A DNA stretch of 64,000 nt, taken from Pseudomonas chlororaphis subsp. aurantiaca (GTDB lineage Bacteria; Pseudomonadota; Gammaproteobacteria; Pseudomonadales; Pseudomonadaceae). Below the pieces are notes generated by a model that saw nothing but the letters and a program-made list of their open reading frames with translations, had not been told where the DNA came from and ran no database searches. The position numbers and the translations under genes are program-made. Below are positions 35,853-45,089 of this stretch, piece by piece. Location: positions 2,046,001-2,110,000 of the forward strand of contig NZ_CP059162.1 of the NCBI RefSeq assembly GCF_013466605.1, read 5' to 3'. How positions within the stretch are numbered: position 1 is the first letter of the stretch; the number at the start of each line of letters is the position of its first letter.

Positions 35853-38303
35853 TCAGGCCGGCAGCGGGCGGGTTTGGGTCGTGGCTTCGGCCTGGGGCTG
35901 ACGCGGCAGGCGAGTCAGGCGCAGGGCATTGAGCACCACGGTCAACGAACTGATGGACATGCCGATGGCGGCCCATACCGGAGTGATCCAGCCGAGGGCG
36001 GCGAACGGCAGCATGAGGCCATTGTACAGCCCGGCCCACAGCAGGTTCTCGATGATTATCCGGTGCGTGCGACGGGCCAGGCTGAAGGCCTGCACCAATG
36101 CATCCAGGCGGTTGGACAGCAGTACCGCATCGGCGCTGGTCTTGGCCAGGTCGGTGGCCGAGCCCATGGCCACGCTGATATCGGCGGCGGCCAGCACCGG
36201 GACATCGTTGACCCCGTCGCCGAGCATCAGCACTTTGCGGCCCTGGCGATGCAATTGTTGCAGTACCTGCAGCTTGTCGTCCGGGCGCAGGCCGCCGCGG
36301 GCGTCGTCGATGCCCAGTTCGGCGGCGACACTGGCGACCATCGGCGAGCTGTCGCCCGAGAGCAGCAGGGTGTTCCAGCCCCGCGCCTTGCAGGCGGCCA
36401 GCAGCGCCGGCGCATCGCTGCGCAGGCGATCGTCGAGGACAAACCAGGCCAGTGGCCCCTGGGTATCGCCCAGCAGCAGCCATTGGCCGGCTTCGTCCGG
36501 CATTGCCGGGACCGCACAGGCGCTGAGCTCGCAGACGAAGGCGGGCTGGCCGATGCGCAGGCGTTGCTCGCTCACCAGGCCTTCCAGGCCCAGCCCGGGC
36601 ATACTCAGGACTTCCTCGGCGGCCAGCGGCGCGCGGCCGAAGGCCCGGGCAATCGGGTGTTCGGAGCGGTTTTCCAGGGCGGCGGCCAGGCCCAGGCACT
36701 GCTGGCTGTCGAGGTCGCCCACAGGAAGAATCGAGCGCAAGGCCAGGCGCCCCTCTGTGAGGGTGCCGGTCTTGTCGAAAATCACCGTGTCGATCTGGTT
36801 CAGGCCTTCGAGCACGTGGCCGCGGGTCAGCAGCAGGCCGAGTTTGTGCAGGGTGCCGGTGGCGGCCGTCAGTGCGGTCGGGGTGGCCAGGGACAGTGCG
36901 CAGGGGCAGGTGGCGACCAGCATCGCCAGGACGATCCAGAAGGCCCGGGAGGCGTCCAGCTGCCACCAGAGCAGACCGATGGCGGCCGCGGCGACCAGGG
37001 AGAACAGCAGGAACCACTGGGCGGCGCGGTCGGCGATTTCCGCCAGGCGCGGTTTTTCCGCCTGGGCCCGGTCCAGCAGGCGGACGATGGCCGACAGGCG
37101 TGTGTCCTGCCCCAGGGCCAGGACTTCCACGGTCAGCGCGCCCTCGACGTTGAGGGTGCCGGCGGTGACCGCATCGCCGATGCTGCGCGGTTGCGGCAGG
37201 TATTCGCCGGTGAGCAGGGATTCGTCGATGCTCGACTGGCCATCGAGGATCTTGCCGTCCGCCGGGAGGATGGCACCGGGGTGCACCAGCACCTTGTCCC
37301 CCAGGCGCAGTTCGCTGAGCAGGATGCGTTCGCTCTGGCCGTCAGTACCCAGGCGCAGGCACGAGGCCGGCAGCAGGTTCACCAGTTGCGCAGTGGCGGC
37401 TGCGGTGCGTTCGCGGGCGCGGCGTTCCAGGTAGCGCCCGGCCAGCAGGAACAGGGCGAACATGCCCACGGCATCGAAGTACAGCTCGCCGACCCCGGTG
37501 ATCGAGGTCCAGATCCCGGCGATGTAGGCGGCGCCAATCGCCAGGGACACTGAAACGTCCATGGTCATGTGGCGGGTGCGCAGGTCGCGCAGGGCGCCCT
37601 TGAAAAACGGCGCGCAGCTGTAGAACACGATCGGCGTGGTGAGAAACAGCGCGACCCAGCGCAGGATGGTGTGCAGTTCGGGGCTCAGGTCGATATTGAA
37701 CTCCGGCCAGGTGGCCATGGTTGCCATCATCGCCTGGAACCACAGCAGCCCGGCCACGCCCAGCTGGCGCAGGGCCAGGCGGTTTTCGCTGGCCAGTTGT
37801 TCGGAGGCGCGGTCGGCCTGGTAGGGGTGCGCTGCATAGCCGATCAAGCGCAGTTCGCTGAGCACCTGGCTCAGCGGTAGCTGGCTGTCGGCCCAGCGCA
37901 CATGCAGGCGATGGTTGGACAGGTTCAGCCGCGCCTCGGCCACCGCCGGCAGGCTGCGCAGGTGTTTCTCGATCAGCCAGCCACAGGCGGCGCAACTGAT
38001 GCCTTCCATCAGCAGGGTGGTTTCGGCCAGTTCGCCTTCATGCCGGACAAAGGGTTGCTGCACATCCGCGCGGTCGTAGAGCGCCAGTTCGTCCACCAGT
38101 TGCACCGGCAGGGCCTCGGGGTTGGCCGAGGCTTCGCTGCGATGGCTGTAGTAGCTTTCCAGGCCGCCGGCGACTATGGCTTCGGCCACCGCCTGGCAAC
38201 CCGGGCAGCAGAACTCGCGAGGGGCGCCGAGCACGACGGCGGTGAAGCGGCTGCCGGCGGGAACGGGCAGGGCGCAGTGGTAGCAGGGCAGTGGCGTGGT
38301 CAT
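35853..38303 (-). CDS. ccoI: copper-translocating P1B-ATPase CcoI (FixI)
   Basis: This 816-residue inner-membrane ATPase exports Cu(I) to the periplasm for building the cbb3 copper-heme centre. The N-terminus has a Cys-rich CYHC...FCCPGC segment and a heavy-metal domain with GISCAACGW. The ion channel motif CPC (VATCPCALSL) is followed by the phosphorylation site DKTGTLTEG and hinge GDGVND. Eight membrane spans are expected. The extra Cys-rich N-terminal segment is typical of FixI/CcoI rather than CopA. It lies between ccoH and ccoS on one transcript, with a hairpin in the 90-bp gap after ccoH. Confidence 0.95.
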   Translation of the reverse strand: MTTPLPCYHCALPVPAGSRFTAVVLGAPREFCCPGCQAVAEAIVAGGLESYYSHRSEASANPEALPVQLVDELALYDRADVQQPFVRHEGELAETTLLMEGISCAACGWLIEKHLRSLPAVAEARLNLSNHRLHVRWADSQLPLSQVLSELRLIGYAAHPYQADRASEQLASENRLALRQLGVAGLLWFQAMMATMATWPEFNIDLSPELHTILRWVALFLTTPIVFYSCAPFFKGALRDLRTRHMTMDVSVSLAIGAAYIAGIWTSITGVGELYFDAVGMFALFLLAGRYLERRARERTAAATAQLVNLLPASCLRLGTDGQSERILLSELRLGDKVLVHPGAILPADGKILDGQSSIDESLLTGEYLPQPRSIGDAVTAGTLNVEGALTVEVLALGQDTRLSAIVRLLDRAQAEKPRLAEIADRAAQWFLLFSLVAAAAIGLLWWQLDASRAFWIVLAMLVATCPCALSLATPTALTAATGTLHKLGLLLTRGHVLEGLNQIDTVIFDKTGTLTEGRLALRSILPVGDLDSQQCLGLAAALENRSEHPIARAFGRAPLAAEEVLSMPGLGLEGLVSEQRLRIGQPAFVCELSACAVPAMPDEAGQWLLLGDTQGPLAWFVLDDRLRSDAPALLAACKARGWNTLLLSGDSSPMVASVAAELGIDDARGGLRPDDKLQVLQQLHRQGRKVLMLGDGVNDVPVLAAADISVAMGSATDLAKTSADAVLLSNRLDALVQAFSLARRTHRIIIENLLWAGLYNGLMLPFAALGWITPVWAAIGMSISSLTVVLNALRLTRLPRQPQAEATTQTRPLPA

Positions 38304-38331
38304 CGCGGGTCTTTGTTCCAGGGGCGGACCT

Positions 38332-38381
38332 CATCGCCGACAGGCTGCTGCCTGGGAGAAGACAGCAGCCTGCCGGCGATG
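38332..38381. repeat. 19-bp inverted repeat in the ccoH-ccoI gap
   Basis: CATCGCCGACAGGCTGCTG and CAGCAGCCTGCCGGCGATG pair with one mismatch around a 12-base loop. It lies inside the operon, so it is likely a transcript hairpin that separates the ccoGH and ccoIS parts of the message. Confidence 0.65.
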
Positions 38382-38393
38382 TACGGAGGGCGC

Positions 38394-38933
38394 TTACTTG
38401 TCCAGGTGTTCCGCGCCTTGCAGTGGCTCGTCACCCAGCAGCAGGTTCTTGTCGTGGCTGACCTGTTCCTCTTCGAACATGCGCCAGGTCTTGTCGCCTT
38501 CGACGCCCAGCAGTTCGACAAAACGGCGGCCATCGACCTTGTCGCTCAACTGGCCAATGTAGCGGCCCTGGTCGGTTTCGCTGCGGGCGAGGGTGATCTT
38601 GCGGTCTTTTTCCGGCTGGGTCGGCGAGATCAGGTTCAGCTCCAGGGTGGCGGGCATGCTGTTGCCGCTCAGGCGCAGGTCGACTTCGCCGGTGAGGTCA
38701 TCCAGGTGCATGCTGGCGCGCAGTTGCAGGGTCTGGGCCAGAAGTTCGCGGTCCAGGGAGCGGTTGATGCCTTTGCCGGCCTCGTAGTAGTTGTCATTGA
38801 CCAGGTTGTCCGGGTTGTTCACCGCAATGGTCACCATGGACAGGGTCAGGGCCACCGAGCAGGCCAGGATGCCGATGATGATCCAGGGCCAGAGGTGCTT
38901 GTACCAGGGGCTTGTGGCGGTCGCTGCGGGCAT
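38394..38933 (-). CDS. ccoH: cbb3 oxidase assembly protein CcoH (FixH family)
   Basis: This gene encodes a 179-residue protein with one N-terminal membrane span (about residues 15-40, WPWIIIGILACSVALTLSMVTIAV) and a periplasmic domain of FixH type. The NLVNDNYYEAGKGINR block near 43-58 is the family mark. CcoH helps assemble and stabilise the cbb3 complex. It starts 11 bp after the ccoG stop. Confidence 0.92.
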   Translation of the reverse strand: MPAATATSPWYKHLWPWIIIGILACSVALTLSMVTIAVNNPDNLVNDNYYEAGKGINRSLDRELLAQTLQLRASMHLDDLTGEVDLRLSGNSMPATLELNLISPTQPEKDRKITLARSETDQGRYIGQLSDKVDGRRFVELLGVEGDKTWRMFEEEQVSHDKNLLLGDEPLQGAEHLDK

Positions 38934-38944
38934 GGTGACTTCTC

Positions 38945-40363
38945 TTAACGAATTTGTGGGCCGATGAACCGGCTCTTGGCTTCAACGTGGACGCTTTCGT
39001 CGTCGGCGTCCTTGAGGATGAATTTCACCTCGTTGGTGCTCGACGGCAGTTGCTCCGGCGAACTCGACAGCTCGACCGGCATGCTGACGATATCGCCGGC
39101 CGCCACCTTGATCTCGCGTCGGCCCTGCAGCTTGAGGTCCGGCAGGCCGGTGGCGTCCAGTACGTAGGTATGGTCGCGCTGGTCCTTGTTCATGATCTTC
39201 AGGCTGTAGACGTTTTCGATCCGGCCTTCGGCGTTCTCGCGATAGAGTACGCGGTCCTTGCTGACATCGAAGCCCACCAGCGAACGCATGAAGAACGCGG
39301 TGACCAGCAGGCTGATCATCGCCAGCAGCACCAGCGCATAGCCGATCAGGCGTGGCCGCAGTTTATGGGTTTTCTGCCCGGACAGGTTGTGCTCGGTGGT
39401 GTAGCTGATCAGGCCGCGTGGGTAGTCCATCTTGTCCATGATGTTGTCGCAGGCGTCGATGCAGGCGGCGCAGCCGATGCATTCGATCTGCAGGCCGTCA
39501 CGGATGTCGATGCCGGTCGGGCAGACCTGGACGCACATGGTGCAGTCGATGCAGTCGCCCAGGCCCATGGCCTTGTAGTCGACACCTTTCTTGCGCGGGC
39601 CGCGACCTTCGCCGCGACGCGGGTCGTAGGAGACGATCAGGGTGTCCTTGTCGAACATCACGCTCTGGAAGCGGGCGTAGGGGCACATGTAGATGCACAC
39701 CTGTTCGCGCAGCCAGCCGGCGTTGCCATAGGTGGCGAGGGTGAAGAAGCTGACCCAGAAGTACGACCAGCCATCGGCCTGGCCGGTGAAGAAGTCGATG
39801 ACCAGCTCGCGGATCGGCGAGAAGTAGCCGACGAAGGTCATGCCGGTGACGAAGCCGATCAGCAGCCAGAGGCTGTGCTTGCTGAACTTGCGCAGGAACT
39901 TGTTGGCGCTCATCGGCGCCTTGTCGAGCTTGATGCGCTGGTTGCGGTCGCCTTCGGTGACCTTCTCGCACCACATGAAGATCCAGGTCCAGACGCTTTG
40001 CGGGCAGGTATAGCCGCACCAGACGCGCCCGGCGTACACGGTGATGAAGAACAGGCCGAAGGCGGCGATGATCAAAAGCCCCGACAGCAGGATGAAATCC
40101 TGGGGCCAGAAGGTGGCGCCGAAAATGAAGAACTTGCGCTCCGGCAGGTTCCACCAGACGGCCTGGTGGCCGCCCCAGTTGAGCCACACCGTACCGAAAT
40201 ACAGCAGGAACAGGGCCGCGCCGCCCGCCATCCGCAGGTTGCGGAAGAGGCCGGTGAAAGCGCGTGTGTAGATTTTTTCCCTGGAGGCGTAGAGGTCTAC
40301 GCTGTTGTTCGAATTCTTGGCAGGCGGGGTAACGTCATGTACCGGAATCTGGTTGCTCATCAT
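38945..40363 (-). CDS. ccoG: cytochrome c oxidase accessory protein CcoG (FixG)
   Basis: This gene encodes a 472-residue membrane iron-sulfur protein. There are about five spans in the first 220 residues, with WCGYTCPQSVW near 114 and VCIYMCPYARFQ near 222. Two ferredoxin-type 4Fe-4S motifs follow (CIDCTMCVQVCP and CIGCAACIDACD, about 270-308). A further span precedes the periplasmic Ig-like C-terminal domain (about 350-472). CcoG has been shown in other bacteria to reduce Cu(II) for cbb3 assembly. The MM start allows 40363 or 40360. It heads the ccoG-H-I-S unit; the toxin-antitoxin pair lies about 200 bp upstream on the same strand. Confidence 0.95.
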   Translation of the reverse strand: MMSNQIPVHDVTPPAKNSNNSVDLYASREKIYTRAFTGLFRNLRMAGGAALFLLYFGTVWLNWGGHQAVWWNLPERKFFIFGATFWPQDFILLSGLLIIAAFGLFFITVYAGRVWCGYTCPQSVWTWIFMWCEKVTEGDRNQRIKLDKAPMSANKFLRKFSKHSLWLLIGFVTGMTFVGYFSPIRELVIDFFTGQADGWSYFWVSFFTLATYGNAGWLREQVCIYMCPYARFQSVMFDKDTLIVSYDPRRGEGRGPRKKGVDYKAMGLGDCIDCTMCVQVCPTGIDIRDGLQIECIGCAACIDACDNIMDKMDYPRGLISYTTEHNLSGQKTHKLRPRLIGYALVLLAMISLLVTAFFMRSLVGFDVSKDRVLYRENAEGRIENVYSLKIMNKDQRDHTYVLDATGLPDLKLQGRREIKVAAGDIVSMPVELSSSPEQLPSSTNEVKFILKDADDESVHVEAKSRFIGPQIR

Positions 40364-40494
40364 TGCATCCCACGGCAGTGGAGAAATGCCCCGGTCAGTA
40401 CGTGCCGACCGCGATCAAATAGGGGTGTTGCAGTGGCGCAATGATACGCCTGTCGCTCTAGCTCAAGGGTGCGACCTTTGGTCGCGTTGGGGGA

Positions 40495-40529
40495 AATCAA
40501 TTGATGGTGTAATGACTTGAATCAATTGA
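40495..40529. promoter_or_regulatory. two direct repeats AATCAATTGA upstream of ccoG
   Basis: AATCAATTGA occurs at 40495-40504 and again at 40520-40529, a 25-bp period, about 130-165 bp before the ccoG start. Each is nearly self-complementary and contains half of the Anr site (ATCAA/TTGAT) but not a full spaced box. They may bind a dimeric regulator. Confidence 0.35.
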
Positions 40530-40565
40530 CTTGTGAATTATGGACGCTTTTCGCCGCGACCGCGT

Positions 40566-40976
40566 TCAATCGTTCCACGGATTGAGCAGTTGCACACCGC
40601 TGGACTGGAAGTCGGCGATGTTGCGGGTAACGACTGTCAGCCCGTGTTCCAGGGCGGTCGCCGCAATCAGGGCATCGCATTCATTGCTGCGATCCGGAAC
40701 GTGCAATCGGGCGCAGCGCATAGCGACAGCGTGGTCAATGGCCAGTATTCGTCCGTCGAAAGCGGGCATCACGCGCAGTTCCAGCCAGGCACGCAGTAGC
40801 GCCCCTTGGGTGCGATCGCGGCGTTCCAACCGCAGGATGCCGGTTTCCAGTTCCAATAACGTAATGACTGATAAAAACAGGCTGGTTGGCGCCACGGTCT
40901 GAGCCCAGGCCACTACCTGGCGATCAGCATTGGGCTTGCGTAATTCGGACACAACGTTGGTATCGAGCAAAAACAT
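40566..40976 (-). CDS. PIN-domain toxin (VapC/FitB type)
   Basis: This 136-residue predicted endoribonuclease has the PIN acidic residues in place: Asp-5 in LLDTNVVSELRKP, Glu near 43 in LLELETG, Asp near 101 in NECDALIAATA, and Asp near 121 in TRNIADF. Its start codon overlaps the stop of the upstream antitoxin gene by one base (TGATG), giving coupled translation. Toxins of this family cleave tRNA or other RNA when freed from the antitoxin. It is placed between ccoG and the ccoNOQP-1 terminator. Confidence 0.92.
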   Translation of the reverse strand: MFLLDTNVVSELRKPNADRQVVAWAQTVAPTSLFLSVITLLELETGILRLERRDRTQGALLRAWLELRVMPAFDGRILAIDHAVAMRCARLHVPDRSNECDALIAATALEHGLTVVTRNIADFQSSGVQLLNPWND

Positions 40977-41230
40977 CAGGACAGATCGATCTCGCGAGGA
41001 ATGATGGTTGCGCGCTCTGTTTCGAAATCGATTTCAGGCGCTTCAGGCATGACCAGCATGTCGACGATGCTGGTGTTCAGGCCGCTCAGTTTTTCGTAGT
41101 CCTCAATGCTTAGCAGCACATGGGCGGGCCTGCCACGGTCGGTGATGATGACCGGGCCGTTTCTTGAGGCTTTTTTGGCACCACTTGTGTCCTGATTGAA
41201 TTCGCGACTGGAGATGGTGGTGGTAGGCAT
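40976..41230 (-). CDS. Phd/YefM family antitoxin
   Basis: This gene encodes an 84-residue protein. The N-terminal DNA-binding part has ISSREFNQDTSGAKKASRNGPVIITDRGRPAHVLLSI, the Phd/YefM pattern. An acidic C-terminal toxin-binding tail ends ATIIPREIDLS. The ATG at 41230 is chosen because GAGGG lies about eight bases upstream; ATGs at 41236 and 41257 are also in frame. It is the first gene of the pair and probably represses its own promoter. Confidence 0.9.
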   Translation of the reverse strand: MPTTTISSREFNQDTSGAKKASRNGPVIITDRGRPAHVLLSIEDYEKLSGLNTSIVDMLVMPEAPEIDFETERATIIPREIDLS

Positions 41231-41336
41231 CGTCATACCCTCGACAAAAAATTTCATGTAGCAACGTTACTACTCTTGGCGGGGAGGGGCAATCTCAAGC
41301 GGGGGCAGAGCGACGGACGTGAGGGGAGAGGAAAAT

Positions 41337-41374
41337 AAAAAGGCCCCGCCAATGGATATTGGCGGGGCCTTTTC
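41337..41374. terminator. intrinsic terminator after ccoP of operon 1
   Basis: A 16-bp stem AAAAGGCCCCGCCAAT / ATTGGCGGGGCCTTTT with a GGAT loop has A and T runs on both sides. It ends the ccoNOQP-1 transcript, so the toxin-antitoxin pair should be independent of it. Confidence 0.93.
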
Positions 41375-41395
41375 TGTTACCCGAAGGTGTCTGCC

Positions 41396-42373
41396 TTACT
41401 CGGCGTCCGCCGGCTTGTCACTGTGGGACAGGCTGTAGACGTAAGCGGCCAGCAGGTGAACCTTGTCGTTGCCTTGCAGCTGTTCCTGGGCAGGCATCTG
41501 GCCCTGGCGGCCGTAACGGATGGTCTGCTGCAGTTGGGCGAAGCTCGAGCCGTAGATGAACGCGCCCGGGTGGGTCAGGTCAGGCGCGCCCATGGCTGGG
41601 GTGCCTTTGCCGGCCGGACCGTGGCACGCCACGCAGTTGGCGGCGAAGATCTTCTGGCCGTTGGCCGGATCGGCCTTGGCGCTTTCCGGCAGCTTGCGGC
41701 CATCGAGGTTGCTCAGCACATAGGCGGCCACATCGCTGACGCCTTGCTCGCCGATGACTTCGGCCCAGGCCGGCATCACCGCGTGACGACCGCCCATGAT
41801 GGTGGTCTTGATGGTTTCCGGCTCGCCGCCCCAGCGCCAGTCGGCGTCGGTCAGGTTCGGGAAGCCATAGGCACCCTTGGCGTCGGAACCGTGGCAGACC
41901 GAGCAGTTGGAGGCGAACAGGCGGCCCCCCATCTTCAGGGCTTGCGGGTCCTTGGCGACTTCCTCGATCGGCATGGAAGCGAACTTGGCGAAGATCGGAC
42001 CGAACTTGGCGTCCGACTTGGCCATTTCCTTTTCCCACTCGTGCACGCCGGTCCAGCCGGTCTGGCCGTTGGCGAAGGGGGTCTGCTTTTCGGTATCCAG
42101 GTAGTTGTAGCCTGGCAGCAGGCCTTTCCAGTTACCCAGGCCCGGGTACAGCACCAGGTAACCCAGGGCGAAGACGATGGTGCCGACGAACAGCATGAAC
42201 CACCATTTCGGCAGCGGGTTGTCGTACTCCTCGATCCCGTCGAAGGAGTGGCCGACCGTCTCGTCGGTCTGCTCGGCGCGCTGGCCCTTGCGGGTCGACA
42301 GCAGCAGCCAGGTCAGGGCGAAAATGGTACCCAGACTGAGGACTGTGACGTACAGACTCCAGAACGTAGTCAT
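41396..42373 (-). CDS. ccoP: cbb3 cytochrome oxidase diheme subunit CcoP, operon 1
   Basis: This 325-residue subunit passes electrons from periplasmic cytochromes to CcoO and CcoN. It has two N-terminal membrane spans (about residues 5-25 and 57-77) and two class I cytochrome c domains with CSVCH (Cys-157, -160, His-161) and CVACH (Cys-247, -250, His-251). The start overlaps the ccoQ end by 4 nt (ATGA). Compared with the operon 2 copy it carries an extra segment of about 16 residues ([14 protein letters not shown], about 91-105) between the second span and the first heme domain. It is the last gene of ccoNOQP-1. Confidence 0.96.
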   Translation of the reverse strand: MTTFWSLYVTVLSLGTIFALTWLLLSTRKGQRAEQTDETVGHSFDGIEEYDNPLPKWWFMLFVGTIVFALGYLVLYPGLGNWKGLLPGYNYLDTEKQTPFANGQTGWTGVHEWEKEMAKSDAKFGPIFAKFASMPIEEVAKDPQALKMGGRLFASNCSVCHGSDAKGAYGFPNLTDADWRWGGEPETIKTTIMGGRHAVMPAWAEVIGEQGVSDVAAYVLSNLDGRKLPESAKADPANGQKIFAANCVACHGPAGKGTPAMGAPDLTHPGAFIYGSSFAQLQQTIRYGRQGQMPAQEQLQGNDKVHLLAAYVYSLSHSDKPADAE

Positions 42374-42555
42374 TCTTTGTTACTCCTAGAAGCTTGCTCG
42401 ACGTGCTTGATGGCTTCGGGATCATCCGCGAACGGCAGCAAGGTCGCGTCTTCGAACTCGGACTTGCGCTTGGGGCTGAACACCCACAGTGCCAGGCCGA
42501 TGAAGGCCACCATCACCACTACGGTGCCCAGGCCACGAATCATCCCGATATCCAT
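42370..42555 (-). CDS. ccoQ: cbb3 oxidase small subunit CcoQ, operon 1
   Basis: This 61-residue membrane peptide has one span ([21 protein letters not shown]). The Y/F-x-P-K-R-K motif after it reads [12 protein letters not shown] and is the CcoQ signature. It stabilises interaction of CcoP with the core. It lies between ccoO, 6 bp away, and ccoP, which it overlaps. Confidence 0.93.
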   Translation of the reverse strand: MDIGMIRGLGTVVVMVAFIGLALWVFSPKRKSEFEDATLLPFADDPEAIKHVEQASRSNKE

Positions 42556-42561
42556 TAAGAA

Positions 42562-43170
42562 TCACCGTTTGCTTTTGATGATGGTGCCCAGGCCTTGCAG
42601 ATAGGCCACCAGCGCGTCCATTTCGGTTTTGCCCTTCACGGCATCCTTGGCACCGGCGATGTCTTCGTCGGTGTAAGGGACGCCGAGCGTGCGCAAGACT
42701 TCCATTTTTTTCGCGGTGTCTTTGCCGTCGAGCTTGTTTTCTACGAGGAACGGATAAGCCGGCATTTTCGATTCAGGTACAACGTTGCGCGGGTTGTACA
42801 GGTGCGCACGCTGCCAGTCATCGGAGTAACGACCACCGACGCGGGCCAGGTCCGGACCGGTACGCTTGGAACCCCACAGGAACGGGTGGTCCCAGACGCT
42901 TTCACCGGCGACCGAGTAGTGGCCATAGCGTTCGGTTTCGGCACGGAACGGACGGATCATCTGCGAGTGGCAGCCGACACAGCCGTTGGCGATATAGACG
43001 TCGCGGCCTTCCAGTTCCAGGGCGGTGCGCGGCTTCATGCCTTCCACCGGCTTGTTGGTGACGTCCTGGAAGAACAGCGGAACGATCTGGGTCAGGCCGC
43101 CGATGCTGACGGCGATGACCATGAAGAAGGCCAGCAGGCCGATATTCTTCTCTACTGCTTCATGCTTCAT
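42562..43170 (-). CDS. ccoO: cbb3 cytochrome oxidase monoheme subunit CcoO, operon 1
   Basis: This gene encodes a 202-residue membrane-anchored cytochrome c. One N-terminal span (about residues 10-33) precedes the heme motif CVGCH (Cys-64, Cys-67, His-68). The [42 protein letters not shown] block is characteristic, with the axial Met probably in [12 protein letters not shown]. The start shares one base with the ccoN stop (TGATG). It is very close to the operon 2 copy at both protein and DNA level. Confidence 0.96.
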   Translation of the reverse strand: MKHEAVEKNIGLLAFFMVIAVSIGGLTQIVPLFFQDVTNKPVEGMKPRTALELEGRDVYIANGCVGCHSQMIRPFRAETERYGHYSVAGESVWDHPFLWGSKRTGPDLARVGGRYSDDWQRAHLYNPRNVVPESKMPAYPFLVENKLDGKDTAKKMEVLRTLGVPYTDEDIAGAKDAVKGKTEMDALVAYLQGLGTIIKSKR

Positions 43171-44612
43171 CAGTGAGCTCCAACTACAGAGATCTGAGCG
43201 GCGGCTTCAGCTTCAGCCGGGTTCGAGGCGCGAACGGTGCGGAACACGTTGTACGCCATGAACAGCATGCCGGCGGCAAAGAACGCACCGCCCAGGGCGC
43301 GCACGATGAAACCAGGGTGGCTGGCCTGCAGAGCTTCGACGAAGGAGTAGGTGAGGGTGCCGTCATCGTTGATTGCACGCCACATCAGGCCCTGGGTGAT
43401 GCCGTTGACCCACATCGAGGCGATGTACAGCACGGTACCGATGGTAGCCAGCCAGAAGTGCGCGTTGATCAGGCCGATGCTGTGCATCTGCTGGCGACCG
43501 AAGACTTTCGGGATCATGTGGTATAGGGCGCCGATGGAGATCATCGCTACCCAGCCCAGCGCGCCGGCGTGTACGTGGCCGATGGTCCAGTCGGTGTAGT
43601 GCGACAGCGAGTTGACGGTCTTGATCGCCATCATCGGACCTTCGAAGGTCGACATGCCGTAGAACGCCAGGGACACCACCAAAAAGCGCAGGATCGGGTC
43701 GGTGCGCAGCTTATGCCAGGCGCCCGAGAGGGTCATCATGCCATTGATCATGCCGCCCCAGCTTGGCGCCAGCAGGATGATCGACATGGCCATGCCCAGG
43801 GACTGTGCCCAGTCCGGCAGGGCGGTGTAGTGCAGGTGGTGCGGACCGGCCCAGATGTACAGGGTGATCAGCGCCCAGAAGTGCACGATGGACAGGCGAT
43901 AGGAGTAGATCGGACGCTCGGCCTGTTTCGGCACGAAGTAGTACATCATCCCCAGGAAGCCGGTGGTCAGGAAGAAGCCCACGGCGTTGTGGCCATACCA
44001 CCACTGGATCATGGCGTCGGTCGCGCCCGAGTAGGCCGAGTAGGACTTGAAGAAGCTGACCGGCAGGGAAGCATGGTTGACGATGTGCAGCATCGCGGTG
44101 ACCACGATGAAGGCACCGTAGAACCAGTTACCCACATAGATGTGCTTGGTCTTGCGCTTGACGATGGTGCCGAAGAACACCAGGCCGTAGGTGACCCAGA
44201 CGATGGCCAGCAGGATGGCCAGAGGCCATTCCAGTTCCGCGTATTCCTTGGTGGTGGTGTAACCCAGCGGCAAGGTAACGATCGCGCCGACGATCACGGC
44301 TTGCCAACCCCAGAAGGTGAAGGCCGCCAGGCTGTCGGAAATCAGTCGCGTTTGGCAGGTTCGCTGCACGACGTAGTAAGAAGTGGCAAACAACGCACAT
44401 CCACCGAAGGCGAAAATCACCAGGTTGGTGTGCAGCGGGCGCAGGCGTCCAAAGGTCGTCCATGGCAGGCCGAAGTTCAACTCCGGCCAGACCAGTTGCG
44501 AGGCGATGAAGACACCGAGCCCCATGCCAAGGATCCCCCAGACCACCGTCATGATGGCGAACTGGCGGACTACCTTATAGTTATAAGCAGTCGGACTGAT
44601 TGCTGTGCTCAT
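43170..44612 (-). CDS. ccoN: cbb3 cytochrome oxidase catalytic subunit CcoN, operon 1
   Basis: This gene encodes a 480-residue heme-copper oxidase core with about 12 spans. It binds heme b, heme b3 and CuB and reduces oxygen to water. Low-spin heme His lies in [14 protein letters not shown]. The CuB region has [21 protein letters not shown] gives the paired His, and the late [15 protein letters not shown] supplies further heme ligands. The start at 44612 ([18 protein letters not shown]) is the conserved one; the upstream frame to 44777 runs through the promoter region. A weak Anr-like box lies 86-99 bp upstream. Operon 1 is considered the more constitutive of the two in Pseudomonas. Confidence 0.96.
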   Translation of the reverse strand: MSTAISPTAYNYKVVRQFAIMTVVWGILGMGLGVFIASQLVWPELNFGLPWTTFGRLRPLHTNLVIFAFGGCALFATSYYVVQRTCQTRLISDSLAAFTFWGWQAVIVGAIVTLPLGYTTTKEYAELEWPLAILLAIVWVTYGLVFFGTIVKRKTKHIYVGNWFYGAFIVVTAMLHIVNHASLPVSFFKSYSAYSGATDAMIQWWYGHNAVGFFLTTGFLGMMYYFVPKQAERPIYSYRLSIVHFWALITLYIWAGPHHLHYTALPDWAQSLGMAMSIILLAPSWGGMINGMMTLSGAWHKLRTDPILRFLVVSLAFYGMSTFEGPMMAIKTVNSLSHYTDWTIGHVHAGALGWVAMISIGALYHMIPKVFGRQQMHSIGLINAHFWLATIGTVLYIASMWVNGITQGLMWRAINDDGTLTYSFVEALQASHPGFIVRALGGAFFAAGMLFMAYNVFRTVRASNPAEAEAAAQISVVGAH

Positions 44613-45089
44613 TCTAAGGTTCCACGGTTTGGGTGTTTTATTAGGAGTAAAAAACGGCCGCAAGTATGGAGAAAGCGGGGGGTCATTGCAACGCGCCATG
44701 ACCTGGGTCAATGCTTTCAAAAGCTGATTCTGCGGCCTTTCCATGCGCGGAGTAAGGACAAAATCGGCCCCGGACAAAATGTCGCAGCGGATGAAAAAGG
44801 CGAGGGGTACAGGTCAGTTGTAACCGGGTGTGTGGAAAGCCCTTGAACGAGCGACAGACGGTAAGTGGCGCGACAGCCGGTATAACCAGCCTTTGCGGCC
44901 TGTCCTCGAACGACGGCTTCGAATGGAGCGGCTACTTCTGGTCTGTGACCGGCCATTGCCAGTCCACTGCGAAGCAGCTTAGACGCGAATCCGGAGAGTT
45001 GAAAGGCAGGGAGTAGAGAGGGTGCGACACTTGGTCGCGCAGAGGCAGGGAACTGCCGCATCCGAGCGATGCGGCAGTGGGTGGAGCGG
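44613..45089. other. 477-bp gap between the two ccoNOQP operons
   Basis: No gene is supported. It contains the promoter and leader of ccoNOQP-1, including the Anr-like site at 44698-44711, and the 3' untranslated end of ccoNOQP-2. Open frames here have no ribosome sites or family resemblance. Confidence 0.6.
44698..44711 (-). promoter_or_regulatory. weak Anr-like box upstream of ccoN of operon 1
   Basis: TTGAC-CCAG-GTCAT on the minus strand fits TTGA(C/T)-N4-(A/G)TCAA with one mismatch at the last base, 86-99 bp before the start codon. A low-affinity site would agree with the modest oxygen control reported for this operon in P. aeruginosa. Confidence 0.5.

Noticed and set aside
44717..45061. 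A 114-codon frame between the two cco operons
   Set aside because: It has no ribosome site, no homology I can recognise, and it overlaps the promoter of ccoNOQP-1.
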